From assembly GCF_006517175.1 (NCBI RefSeq), contig NZ_CP041186.1, forward strand, positions 434,001 through 498,000: a stretch of DNA of 64,000 nucleotides, in the 5' to 3' direction. The position numbers were made by a program, and so were the translations under genes. Below, one piece after another: positions 16,892-25,131 of this stretch. Under the pieces are notes generated by a model. The model saw only the letters and a program-made list of their open reading frames with translations, did not search any database and was not told the origin of the DNA. The DNA is from Persicimonas caeni (GTDB lineage Bacteria > Myxococcota_A > Bradymonadia > Bradymonadales > Bradymonadaceae). The stretch's first letter is position 1, and every line of letters begins with the position of its first letter.

Positions 16892-18067
16892 ATGGAGTTC
16901 AAAGTAAGCTACTACGACGCGGCACAGCGCGAGATTCTCGAAGCGCATGAGAAAAGCCCTTCAATCAACCGGCTAGTTCAACGGGGGTTGGAAATCTCGG
17001 CTGATGAGCTAATGGTTCATACGATGTTCTCAGAACAAATGAACGAAGATGGATTCCGAACCTACGAAGAGCTAGCTGCACAGGCTGGCTCACGTGTTGG
17101 CTGGTTTGAAAGTTACTTTAATTTCGGCGAGGACGGACTTTTCGCCCATCTCCCGCCTTCACGGGTGGAAAAGCGACTCACGCAAGGAATAGGTGAAGGA
17201 ATCGCCATCATCGCAATGAATCGAATCTATGACCTAACTGAGGCTGACTGGGAAAGGATAGGCGAAAGAAACGACTCCAAGACGTTGGACCATCAATACG
17301 AACTGGCCAGCACAGGTCAACGTTTCGTCCAAGTTGAGGGCAAAGGCACCGTTCTCGGCCTCGATGGATTCGGACGAAAGACCGCGTCGATCTCACGGGC
17401 GAAATCCAGTATTCTCGCCAAGAAGGAGGAAAGCAGTAGCCCGATAGAAAGTGCCCCTTGCGACCGTTTTGGGGTCATCACTGCAATTCCTTCCGAACCC
17501 GGTGCCATACCAGACGTCTATCTCATCGACCCAGCAGGCGTCGCTCCCGATATAGCTCCACAAAAATACAAACTTCTTAGTCGGCTCTCTTACTATGAGC
17601 GACGACTTTCGTATGTGAGCAAATTTCACTTTCTAATGGTGCTCCGCAATCGTATCAACGCAATCCACGACAGCGAACAATTCGAAGACCTCGATGGCAT
17701 CAAGCTTGTAGGGCAGGATGGTACACCATTCGGTTTCCCTCAAACTCGCGACTCGCTAGTGACAAGTCGCGGTGGTGAAGTATTTGGGCGCGTTCTACCA
17801 GTCTCTCAAGAGGAAGCGCTCTTTATTGGGTTCGAACAAAGACTTTTCTACACGTTGATTGGCCAGTCGTTCCAAGACGTGAACTCGTTCAAGATACACC
17901 GCCACGAGGTTGTGATTGATACTTTCGTTACGACAACAATTCCCGGAGCAGATGGCCGCTCGAGACTACGAGTCAGAGGGCGAGCACACCTAAACTCGGC
18001 AGGAATTGCTTTCGGCCAGGTAGATCTGTCGCGTCCGTATTCGAGACGTTACTTCAGAAAGTCATAA
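16892..18067 (+). CDS. Unknown protein with a restriction-nuclease-like motif
   Basis: This 391-residue soluble protein lies 45 bp after the Mrr-type gene on the same strand, with lower GC and different codon use, which suggests separate acquisition. I do not recognise the family. A segment at about 108-155 resembles a PD-(D/E)XK core: a helix with GEGIAIIAMNRIYD, then an Asp in KTLDHQYELA, then the strand RFVQVEGKGT with ExK followed by Gly-Thr, as in many nucleases ending EAKGT. The C-terminal part (about 290-390) is beta-rich. Nuclease activity is an inference from this one region and from the defence-like setting. Confidence 0.7.
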   Translation: MEFKVSYYDAAQREILEAHEKSPSINRLVQRGLEISADELMVHTMFSEQMNEDGFRTYEELAAQAGSRVGWFESYFNFGEDGLFAHLPPSRVEKRLTQGIGEGIAIIAMNRIYDLTEADWERIGERNDSKTLDHQYELASTGQRFVQVEGKGTVLGLDGFGRKTASISRAKSSILAKKEESSSPIESAPCDRFGVITAIPSEPGAIPDVYLIDPAGVAPDIAPQKYKLLSRLSYYERRLSYVSKFHFLMVLRNRINAIHDSEQFEDLDGIKLVGQDGTPFGFPQTRDSLVTSRGGEVFGRVLPVSQEEALFIGFEQRLFYTLIGQSFQDVNSFKIHRHEVVIDTFVTTTIPGADGRSRLRVRGRAHLNSAGIAFGQVDLSRPYSRRYFRKS

Positions 18068-18218
18068 CTAAGCGTCTCGAATGGTCAATGTACCATAGAT
18101 TTGCGTCTTCAACCCGAGAACGCTTTAGTCGCATCAACGTCTGACGCGTACCGCTCGATGGAGTTATCTCAGCCACACATCCGCGAATTGAGTTTTCCCG
18201 CGCTACGGAATAGGTCAA

Positions 18219-19617
18219 GTCCCAAACTCTGTGTAAATCGCCTTCCGCTGGCGTGACTCCTCTACGTCATTCTGCTGCTGCTTCCATCAGTTGATTCTCG
18301 CCTTCGCGCGGAGCCTTCCAGGCCCAGTATTCGTCCATGTCGAAGTAGCGCCGGCCGGTCGCCCATTCCTCGTGCTGCTCCATCAGATACGCCCCCACAA
18401 GCCGCCAGGCTGACCGGTCATTGGGAAAGATGCGGATGACCTTCTCGCGGCGTCTGATTTCGCTGTTGAGCCGCTCGACCATGTTGGTGGTGCGAAGCCT
18501 CACCCGGTACTTGTCGGGCAGCCTCAAGACCGCCGTGGCGTCTTCGAATCCCAGCTCGAGCGTCTCCAGGGCCTTGTCGGCCTTGCCTTCGAGCTCGGCG
18601 CACAGCTCGTTGAACGCCTCCTTTGATGCTGCGACGTCTTCGGCCTCGAAGATGTCGTCGAGGCCCTTGCTCATCTGGCCGTGCAGGCTCTTCGGGGTCT
18701 TGTCGAGGATGTTTCTACGAAAGTGCGTCTGACACCGCTGCCAGCTCGCGCCCTGGAAGCACTCATGCACCGCGTCGACCAGTCCCTCGTGGGCGTCTGA
18801 GACCACGAGCTCCACGCCGGAAAGTCCGCGGCGATTCAGCGAACGGAAAAACTCTTTCCAGCTCTGATTGGTCTCCGAGTTGGCGATCGACAGCCCCAGA
18901 ATCTCACGATAGCCGTCTTCGTTGACGCCCACCGCCACGAGCGCGCTGGTCGGTCGGATGGCGCCATTTCGCCGTACTCGCACTTGGATGGCGTCGACCA
19001 AAACAAACGGATAATTTCTGCCCATCAGCGTGCGCTCGGCCCAGGCTTCGACCTTTTCGTCGAGCGCCTCGCAAAGACGGCTGACGGTCGATCTCGAAAA
19101 CTCATGGCCGCACAACTCGTCAGTGATGCGTTTGACCTTGCGGGTGGACACGCCGTTGACGACCATCTCCATCATCGCCAGCACCAGCGCCTTTTCGCTT
19201 CGCTGATAGCGGGTAAAAATCGCCGTCTCGAATGTCCCGTCGCGGTCACGTGGCACCCTCAGCGTCATCGGCCCCACACGCATCGTAAACCCGCGCTCGT
19301 AGTGGCCATTGCGGTAGCCTTTGCGCTCGTCGGTACGCTCGTGTTTCTCGGCCTCCAGGTGCTCGTCCATCTCGGCCTCGAGCACCTCATTGAGCACCGC
19401 TTCGACCAGCTTGCGCATGGCCTCGTCTCGGTTGCCCAGAATCAAGCCTTGGATGATTTCGCCGTCGATCGTAACCTCAAACTCGCCCATCGTCTTCACC
19501 TCGTTAGAACCTTTTGGTTTGGTCACTAAAAAGCCTAACGGAAGGCGGTGGGCGTTTTGCAACTGCCCTTATCCCGACCACATCGGCCGGACTGGATTCA
19601 CACAATTATTGGGGCAC
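18219..19617 (-). mobile_element. IS256-family insertion sequence
   Basis: A transposase gene is enclosed by imperfect terminal inverted repeats. The left end (about 18219-18245) has CCCAAACTCTGTGTAAATC. The right end, read inward on the other strand (about 19617-19595), has CCCAATAATTGTGTGAATC, matching at about 14 of 19 positions and containing the TGTGTAAA-like core common in this family. No clear target duplication was seen at these limits, so ends are approximate. It separates the plus-strand nuclease genes from the minus-strand trio in the island. Confidence 0.75.
18267..19490 (-). CDS. IS256-family (Mutator-type) transposase
   Basis: From the ATG at 19490 the protein has 407 residues; a longer frame to 19562 is unlikely to be used. 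It has the usual N-terminal DNA-binding helices, ERKGYRNGHYERGF, then the DDE catalytic core: FVLVDAIQVRVR (first Asp), VELVVSDAHEGL (second Asp) and TTNMVERLNSEIRRR (catalytic Glu). The insertion-domain motif CQTHFRRNILDKTP lies between them. Length and all motifs fit an intact DDE transposase, so the copy may be active. Confidence 0.95.
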   Translation of the reverse strand: MGEFEVTIDGEIIQGLILGNRDEAMRKLVEAVLNEVLEAEMDEHLEAEKHERTDERKGYRNGHYERGFTMRVGPMTLRVPRDRDGTFETAIFTRYQRSEKALVLAMMEMVVNGVSTRKVKRITDELCGHEFSRSTVSRLCEALDEKVEAWAERTLMGRNYPFVLVDAIQVRVRRNGAIRPTSALVAVGVNEDGYREILGLSIANSETNQSWKEFFRSLNRRGLSGVELVVSDAHEGLVDAVHECFQGASWQRCQTHFRRNILDKTPKSLHGQMSKGLDDIFEAEDVAASKEAFNELCAELEGKADKALETLELGFEDATAVLRLPDKYRVRLRTTNMVERLNSEIRRREKVIRIFPNDRSAWRLVGAYLMEQHEEWATGRRYFDMDEYWAWKAPREGENQLMEAAAE

Positions 19618-19759
19618 AACTTGCACCGCATGTCGACGGCGAATGACGTCGCCGAATTTAATAAGCTGCTGAGAGTTAGTGTTTATCTGTGAGCTTCAAC
19701 ACTGATTACCATCCGCGTCTGGATGACGGTATTCAGTGGATCGCAGGAACACGAAGAGA

Positions 19760-21004
19760 CTAAAAGTCCTCTTCATTATGCGCATAATTCAAGTAAGCGC
19801 TCGAGAGCATCGATGTTCCGGTGTAGAAAGGAACGGAATTGGGATCATTCGACATAAGAACAGAAAAGTAGGTTGCCGATTCACCAAACTCCTTCTCCAC
19901 AAGCTCTGCTAGTTGCTGGGTCATCTGCTCTCTACGCCCAAGACTGTAAAAATCGGGATACTCCATCAGGTTTACCAGGTATCGCTCACTAGCGCTGATG
20001 GATATTCTTCCGTCTTCCATCATCAAGGCCCGTACTAGCTCCGAAGTGTTGTCATACAGCCACAACCAGCCCCCCCCGAGTTCCCCCATTGGAGGTTGCC
20101 CTCCGCTGAGCTCCGGTAGGACCTGCTCTACAAGTCGATCGAAACGCGTTCGAATCTGGCGCGCTCGTGATTCCTCCAGTGTGAAGTACGGCTCGAGCGA
20201 AATCTTACTGTGCTCGATGGCGGTCTCAACACTCTCTGGGGTCACCAGTTCGTGTGGATCCGGAAAGCGATCCGCGATCACAATGAAACTAAAGAGCTCT
20301 TTCGGCAGCTGGTGAGTATCTACGAGCCACAGGATATCGTGAAGCAGCCGGCGAGCATGATTCTCCGTGCGAACGATAAACCCCACTTCGTGCTGTAGCT
20401 GTTCGAAGCGGAGCCCAAAGCCTGATAGCTCATCGTAAGATGTCGCGGCTGGCATTGAGCGCTCGGAAGGCAGCCGCCATTCTCGCTCATGGGTCCAATC
20501 GAGTGGCCGATCACGAGTAGGGTTGTAGGCTACGTATCTATACTGCTCGCGCAAAGGCAGCGCAGATTCGGGAAACACTCGTGCACCGTCTGTTCGCTTT
20601 CGAGCCCTTTGTTCGTCTGTTAGCCCATAGATGACGGGGCGTGCCCCGAGGGCAAACAAGTCTTCCTTCTTGAACATGACTCCAAAAGTGCTCATGTGTT
20701 CGCCGCGTGCACTGCGGTCCTCTCCGGCAATCAGAAAGGCAGCAAGCGGCATTTCTGAAAAACAAACTGCCGGTCGCGGCCCGTACACCGTTCTTCTGCC
20801 GTTCCGAATTGACCATGTGGGAAGAACCTCTTGCGAACGAAGGATGTGGCGCAAAAGGAAGAACGGTGACAGCACCCAGTCCTCCACCAAATTCCCGAAA
20901 GACCACTCCTCCGGCAATGTAGTTGCGCCATCTGACCTCAGGTCAACGCTGCGCACGAAATGGACAAGTCGCTGGGAGAGATCAAAGCGTCGGCTGTTCT
21001 TCAT
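19760..21004 (-). CDS. Putative abortive-infection protein, AbiGi-like N-terminal half
   Basis: This is a 414-residue soluble protein. The first half begins LVHFVRSVD and continues with GPRPAVCFSEMPLAAFL, STFGVMFKKEDLF and GARPVIYG. That order (H-F near the start, C-F-x-E/D-x-P-L, F-G-x-x-F-x-K, G-x-x-P-V-x-Y) matches what I know of the AbiGi family (PF10899). HEREWRLPS follows at about 168-176. The C-terminal half (about 250-414) is mostly helical and unrecognised. It is the last of three minus-strand genes, 110 bp after the two-TM gene, with lower GC than the genome. It is probably defence-related; the AbiGi assignment is by eye. Confidence 0.6.
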   Translation of the reverse strand: MKNSRRFDLSQRLVHFVRSVDLRSDGATTLPEEWSFGNLVEDWVLSPFFLLRHILRSQEVLPTWSIRNGRRTVYGPRPAVCFSEMPLAAFLIAGEDRSARGEHMSTFGVMFKKEDLFALGARPVIYGLTDEQRARKRTDGARVFPESALPLREQYRYVAYNPTRDRPLDWTHEREWRLPSERSMPAATSYDELSGFGLRFEQLQHEVGFIVRTENHARRLLHDILWLVDTHQLPKELFSFIVIADRFPDPHELVTPESVETAIEHSKISLEPYFTLEESRARQIRTRFDRLVEQVLPELSGGQPPMGELGGGWLWLYDNTSELVRALMMEDGRISISASERYLVNLMEYPDFYSLGRREQMTQQLAELVEKEFGESATYFSVLMSNDPNSVPFYTGTSMLSSAYLNYAHNEEDF

Positions 21005-21114
21005 AGGGGGCTCTCAGACTGGCTCGTTCCCACGAAGGAGCACGTAACTACTCAGCGGGAAAAAAGTGTCAGTCGCCATGTTGCTTGGCAGGAGGAATGC
21101 GCAATGGATCGGCA

Positions 21115-22098
21115 TCAGGCTCCACTTCCGTGATCGGGCAGCTTGTTGATGAGTTCCTTCAATAGGTCCATTGGATGGGTTGATTGTGAACCTGTTTCCA
21201 CGACTTCACTGGTGCTTTCCTCTCCAAAGAAGCGCTGCGCTAATTTCTGCTTGACCGATGTACGCTTATCGTCGGGGAGATCTGCCAAGAATGGCCCAAG
21301 AGCGATGAGTTCCAGTTCCGTCCTTCGAAACTGCAACTCATCTTTGCGTGAGTTTGAAGCCTGCTTGCCTGCATAGCCGGTAAAGAGGAGTATCGCCGTC
21401 GAGAAGAAGACACGGCGCGCGATTCCCATCCACGCAACTGTTTCCGGAACTGCTGTTTCTGTCGATGGCCCAGCAGCCGAAAACACGACCACAGCAAAAC
21501 CAATTAGCCCCAAGAATCCAAGCACAGCCAAAACGTGCCACCAAAAAGCACTTCTCCGCGCTCGGTTTGCGGCATCTTGATACCCCCGTGCAAGTGCCGG
21601 CGCCCCAATATATCCAAGAGCTTCCTTGGCGTCTTGCTGATACTTCATGAGCTTGGCAACACGGTTTCTCCCGTCCTGGACTAACTCATCTAGCGCGTGT
21701 AAGCCCTGCAAGACTTCTCTTTGAAGAGTCTCGTCGTCAGAATCCGTCAATCCTCCGAGCATTTCGCTCCGACGATGTCGATCCGGCCCACGGACCTGCT
21801 GGCGGTTTGGCTCATATGCGCCCCATGCGATTTCCCCCTCGATGCCAGCGGTATGTAGAACAACACTTAGTGCTTTACCGATTGCAGACGGGATCCAGTC
21901 TTCAACTCTAATAACGCCTTCGAGTGACTCATCGTTCGCCAGGAACGCCCAATCAATCCGTTGTGGGTTATCATCTTCAGCTTGAACAAATCGAACTTCG
22001 GCTACTTTCGTTCCATCCTCTAAAATGTCCCATTTCCCGCTACGCGGACTATTTGAAAACTCGCTGCGACTAACACTGTACATCAAGACCGCTCCCAT
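21115..22098 (-). CDS. Two-TM membrane protein with C-terminal cytoplasmic helix
   Basis: This 327-residue protein is unrecognised. The N-terminal half is soluble (start at 22098, or at the Met codon at 22083, MYSVSRSEF). A helical linker (about 125-180) leads to two hydrophobic helices, about 187-210 (WWHVLAVLGFLGLIGFAVVV) and 222-242. A charged cytoplasmic segment with SRKDELQFRRTELELIALG and a disordered tail follow. Soluble sensor plus membrane helices is a recurring plan for membrane-disrupting defence effectors, but that is analogy only. It sits between the Mrr-type gene (72 bp upstream) and the AbiGi-like gene, with the same low GC. Confidence 0.65.
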   Translation of the reverse strand: MGAVLMYSVSRSEFSNSPRSGKWDILEDGTKVAEVRFVQAEDDNPQRIDWAFLANDESLEGVIRVEDWIPSAIGKALSVVLHTAGIEGEIAWGAYEPNRQQVRGPDRHRRSEMLGGLTDSDDETLQREVLQGLHALDELVQDGRNRVAKLMKYQQDAKEALGYIGAPALARGYQDAANRARRSAFWWHVLAVLGFLGLIGFAVVVFSAAGPSTETAVPETVAWMGIARRVFFSTAILLFTGYAGKQASNSRKDELQFRRTELELIALGPFLADLPDDKRTSVKQKLAQRFFGEESTSEVVETGSQSTHPMDLLKELINKLPDHGSGA

Positions 22099-22170
22099 TG
22101 TTGCGGTAGTTCACCAACCGCGCAGTATTCTCCTGGGGAAATGTTTCAGTAGGTGAGAATGATGAGGGGG

Positions 22171-23184
22171 TTAACCATCAGCAGCCTCCTCCACCGCCTC
22201 CGGAATAAACACCCGCTTCAGCGGAATCACCGCCTGATACTTCGAGCTCAAATCGTCGTAGTACCGCAGCACCAAGTCCAAGAACTCCTCGCCGTCGATC
22301 AACCGCAGGTTGCTCCGCGTCGCCGCAAACTGCGTCGCGTCCCGGCTGAACCCGCCGAGGGTCACGAATAGCCCGACCTCTGACGCCTCGACCGTCCCGT
22401 ACAACGACGACACCTCCGCAATCCCAACCGTCCCGGACGTGCTCTTGACTTGGACCTTTATGATGGGCGGCTCGATGCCGAGCTCGTCGCGGTGGGCGAT
22501 GACGTCGATGCCGCCGTCGCGTGAGTCGCGGGTGGTGCGGGCGTGGTAGCCCATAACCTCCATGAGGTTGGCGACGAAGGACTCGAGCGGGTGGCCTTTG
22601 AGTTCGGCTTCGATACGCTTTTGGACGAAGTCACGGGTGATCTGCTCGACCTCTTCAGCCACGAGCGAGACGCTGTCGTCGTCTTCGGTCTCGCTGACGA
22701 GCTCGCGGCCCTCGAGCGCGGCGAGGTATTCTTCGGCGTAGTTTTGGACCTGGAATAGGCTCATCGCTGAGCCGAGCTCGTAGAGCGCGCCCTGGGAGAA
22801 GTGGGTGCGCGAGACTTCTTTGAGCCACTCGACTTCGCGTTGGTGCGGGTAGCCGCGCAAAAAAGAAGGGTCGTATCGGTAGTCCGACTTGATGCGGCCA
22901 ATGTGGATCTTCTTGGTGATCTTGGAGGGGTAGAGCACGATTTCGTCGCGCTCCATCTCGTGCAGAAACCGATAGAGCATGCCGGCCTTGACCGGGATCG
23001 CACCGTCCTTTTCGTCGGGGAAGACATCGCCGAAGCGCGCTTTGAAGGCAGTGCGGGTCGCGGCGAGTTCGGCCAGGTCGCCCATTTGCGGCCAGCCAAT
23101 GCCGATACGGTTTTGTTGGCGGAAGAGTCTATCGGCTTCGCCGGAGCGGCCTGCGTGCAGGCCCCAGCAGATGACGTCGGACAC
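22171..23184 (-). CDS. Mrr-type restriction endonuclease
   Basis: This is a 337-residue protein. The N-terminal domain (about 1-110: VICWGLHAGRSGEADRLF, GIGWPQMGDL, KITKKIHIGRIKSDY) resembles the EVE/PUA-like or MrcB-type module of modification-dependent nucleases. The C-terminal Mrr domain has HPLESFVANLMEVMGY, Asp227 in DGGIDVIAH, and Gln245-x-Lys247 in KVQVKSTSG, the PD-(D/E)XK signature. It should recognise and cut DNA with unusual bases; the base is unknown. It is the first gene of the minus-strand trio. Confidence 0.88.
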   Translation of the reverse strand: MSDVICWGLHAGRSGEADRLFRQQNRIGIGWPQMGDLAELAATRTAFKARFGDVFPDEKDGAIPVKAGMLYRFLHEMERDEIVLYPSKITKKIHIGRIKSDYRYDPSFLRGYPHQREVEWLKEVSRTHFSQGALYELGSAMSLFQVQNYAEEYLAALEGRELVSETEDDDSVSLVAEEVEQITRDFVQKRIEAELKGHPLESFVANLMEVMGYHARTTRDSRDGGIDVIAHRDELGIEPPIIKVQVKSTSGTVGIAEVSSLYGTVEASEVGLFVTLGGFSRDATQFAATRSNLRLIDGEEFLDLVLRYYDDLSSKYQAVIPLKRVFIPEAVEEAADG

Positions 23185-23351
23185 GGTACGGCTCCTTACT
23201 AAAGCCCCCTGGGGGAGCTACTAAGTTGGTCGGTGCGACTATCCCCAAAAATGTGGGATTTTGTTTGTGTGGAAGTGTAGTGGGAGGTTGAGTTTGGTGC
23301 AAGAGGCGCGTCGGGTGTTTGCGCTTTGTCGCACGTGGCGGGCTCTCGAAG

Positions 23352-23430
23352 CGCGTCGTGCGGTCCGGCCGCCTCGGCGGGCGAGCCCGCGCTCGTTGGC
23401 CGGAGGCGGCCAGGCTTGCCGCGCTCCTGG
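23352..23430. repeat. Dispersed repeat, second copy of 11129-11209 (inverted)
   Basis: The segment CGTCGTGCGGTCCGGCCG, then a hairpin CGGCGGGCGAGCCCGCGC and GGCCGGAGGCGGCCAGGC, aligns along its length with the reverse complement of 11129-11209 with scattered differences. Both copies have no coding sense and lie next to other repeats. Confidence 0.7.
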
Positions 23431-23448
23431 AGTCGCTCGACGACGCGT

Positions 23449-23557
<109 letters not shown>

Positions 23558-23613
23558 TGTTGTCGTTGTCGTTGTCGTGTGGGCCCTGCAAGGCCGTCGA
23601 CTCGAGATGAACG

Positions 23614-23741
23614 CCCTGCAGAAGGCCCGCGCCCGCTATTGAAGTAGTTAGGATTGAAGGGCGGACGACTCGTAGCGTTTGCGCGAGGCGGTGCGGGTGG
23701 GCCATAGCCACGTGGCTTAGCTGCAAGACCACCGCCTCGCG
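23614..23741. repeat. Palindromic MITE-like element, right-truncated copy
   Basis: The left two-thirds match the element at 8937-9118: CGCCCGCTATTGAAGTA, ATTGAAGGGCGGACGACTCG and the CCATAGCCACGTGGCTTAGC centre. After GCCTCGC at 23741 the expected right arm is missing and unrelated hairpin sequence follows. Confidence 0.75.
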
Positions 23742-24281
23742 CTGTTTCGGGGGGCGTCGGCGTAGCTTTTTGAGGCCCCCCATCCGCCTCGCGCTGTAAG
23801 GCGCGCGAGGCACCTTCCCCGTGGGGGAAGGGATGTCCTTGCGGAGAGCAAGGCGTGGGTTTCTGGGGTCAACCCCGGCCAGAAGGCCGTAGCGACGGGC
23901 TGGGGTCATGTTTGGAGCGGCAGAGGTCGCAAAAAGTGTGGCCTTGGGTGCCGCGGCGCGGCGCTCGGCGACAGAATTTCCGGCCTTGGGTCATGATTCG
24001 CGCGGCAGAGGTCCAAAAAATTATGACGTTCGGTCGGGTTCCGAGGGGCCCGAGCCCGAATTTTTTCGGCCTCGGGTCGGAAAAGTTCGGGCTCGGGCCC
24101 AAACTTTCCGGCCTCGGGTCACACCTTCGAGCAATTTTTTGCGACGCTTACATGACCACGGGTCACGCTTGGAGCGATTTTGCGCGATTGATCATGACCA
24201 AGGGTCACGTTGGAAGGGACCTGGGCCGCTCTTGGCGCGAGCTGAGGCCGGACAAAAAGAGACTTGGGGTGCTTTGCGTCC

Positions 24282-24334
24282 GACCCGAGGCCGGAAAGGA
24301 AGGGGCTCGAGCCCCTTTTTTCCGGCCTCGGGTC
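24282..24334 (-). terminator. Long hairpin downstream of the minus-strand gene at 24360
   Basis: The outer arms GACCCGAGGCCGGAAA and TTTCCGGCCTCGGGTC are exact complements. An inner GGGGCTCGAGCCCC palindrome adds a second stem. It lies 26 bp past the stop of the 24360-24989 gene. It could end transcription, though a clean U-run after the stem is lacking. CCGGCCTCGGGTC copies at 24066 and 24108 make repeat origin equally possible. Confidence 0.5.
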
Positions 24335-24359
24335 TGCCTGGGAGGCGTTGGAGGGGGTG

Positions 24360-24989
24360 TTATTCGGTCACCGGCACCGGGTCGGCGTCGGGGGTGACGT
24401 CGGTGTCGACCGGCTCGTCGTCGGCGTCGTCGTCCTGGTCTTCGATGACTTCGCCGGTGTTCGGGTCGATCTCGGGGTTGGTGCCGCGGCGCTTGATGTA
24501 GGCGGCCACGCGCTCGTTCTGCTCGATGACCGGGGCGAGGACCCGGTTGCGCTCGTCGGGCTCGTGGAGGAAGTGGGCGCAGACGACGAAGATGAGCTTG
24601 GCGAACTCCTCCTGGGCGACCGCGAGGGCGGCCTTGAAGTCGGAGAAGGGGACCTTCTTCACGTCGGTCGCCTTGAGCTCCTCGCCGAAGCGGGTGTTGA
24701 GGCGCTCGAGGTTGTCGATCATGGGCGTGGTGCCCAGCAGTTGGAGGGTGTCGGCGTAGTCTTGGCGCACACGGGTGAGGAACTCGTCGACGGTGACGTG
24801 CTGCTCGTCGAAGGTCTGGGTGATGATGCCGTGCACGCCGTTGGGAAGCAGGTCTTCGAGCATCTCGCGGGCGGCCGTCTTGTGCTCGGAGTCGCCCTCC
24901 ATCTGGGCGAAGCCGTCGACGTTGCGGTAGACCAGGCCGAGGTTGCGGTCGACCTGCACGTCGCGCGCGGCGGCCTTCTGGCGCGCCAC
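24360..24989 (-). CDS. Unrecognised helical soluble protein
   Basis: This 209-residue protein has no signal peptide or membrane segment. It is mainly helical: FLTRVRQDYADTLQLL, MIDNLERLNTRFGEEL, DFKAALAVAQEEFAKLIF and NRVLAPVIEQNERVAAYI. The tail is highly acidic and probably disordered, with many Asp and Glu. Length and helix layout suggest a four-helix-bundle protein; I cannot name a family. The codon pattern matches genuine genes of this genome. It stands alone between the repeat stretch and the L-domain lipoprotein gene, followed by a long hairpin. Confidence 0.65.
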   Translation of the reverse strand: MARQKAAARDVQVDRNLGLVYRNVDGFAQMEGDSEHKTAAREMLEDLLPNGVHGIITQTFDEQHVTVDEFLTRVRQDYADTLQLLGTTPMIDNLERLNTRFGEELKATDVKKVPFSDFKAALAVAQEEFAKLIFVVCAHFLHEPDERNRVLAPVIEQNERVAAYIKRRGTNPEIDPNTGEVIEDQDDDADDEPVDTDVTPDADPVPVTE

Positions 24990-25131
24990 GGGGCAAAGTG
25001 TGATGCGAATGGAGGGAGTGTATTTGGGTGGGGGGGGTGGGCGTCAATGGGGGGCTTGATGGCCGGCGGAGGCCGGCCGGGGGCATCGCTGCGGACCTGC
25101 AACGCGTCCGTAGCGACGCCCCTGCCCTCCC

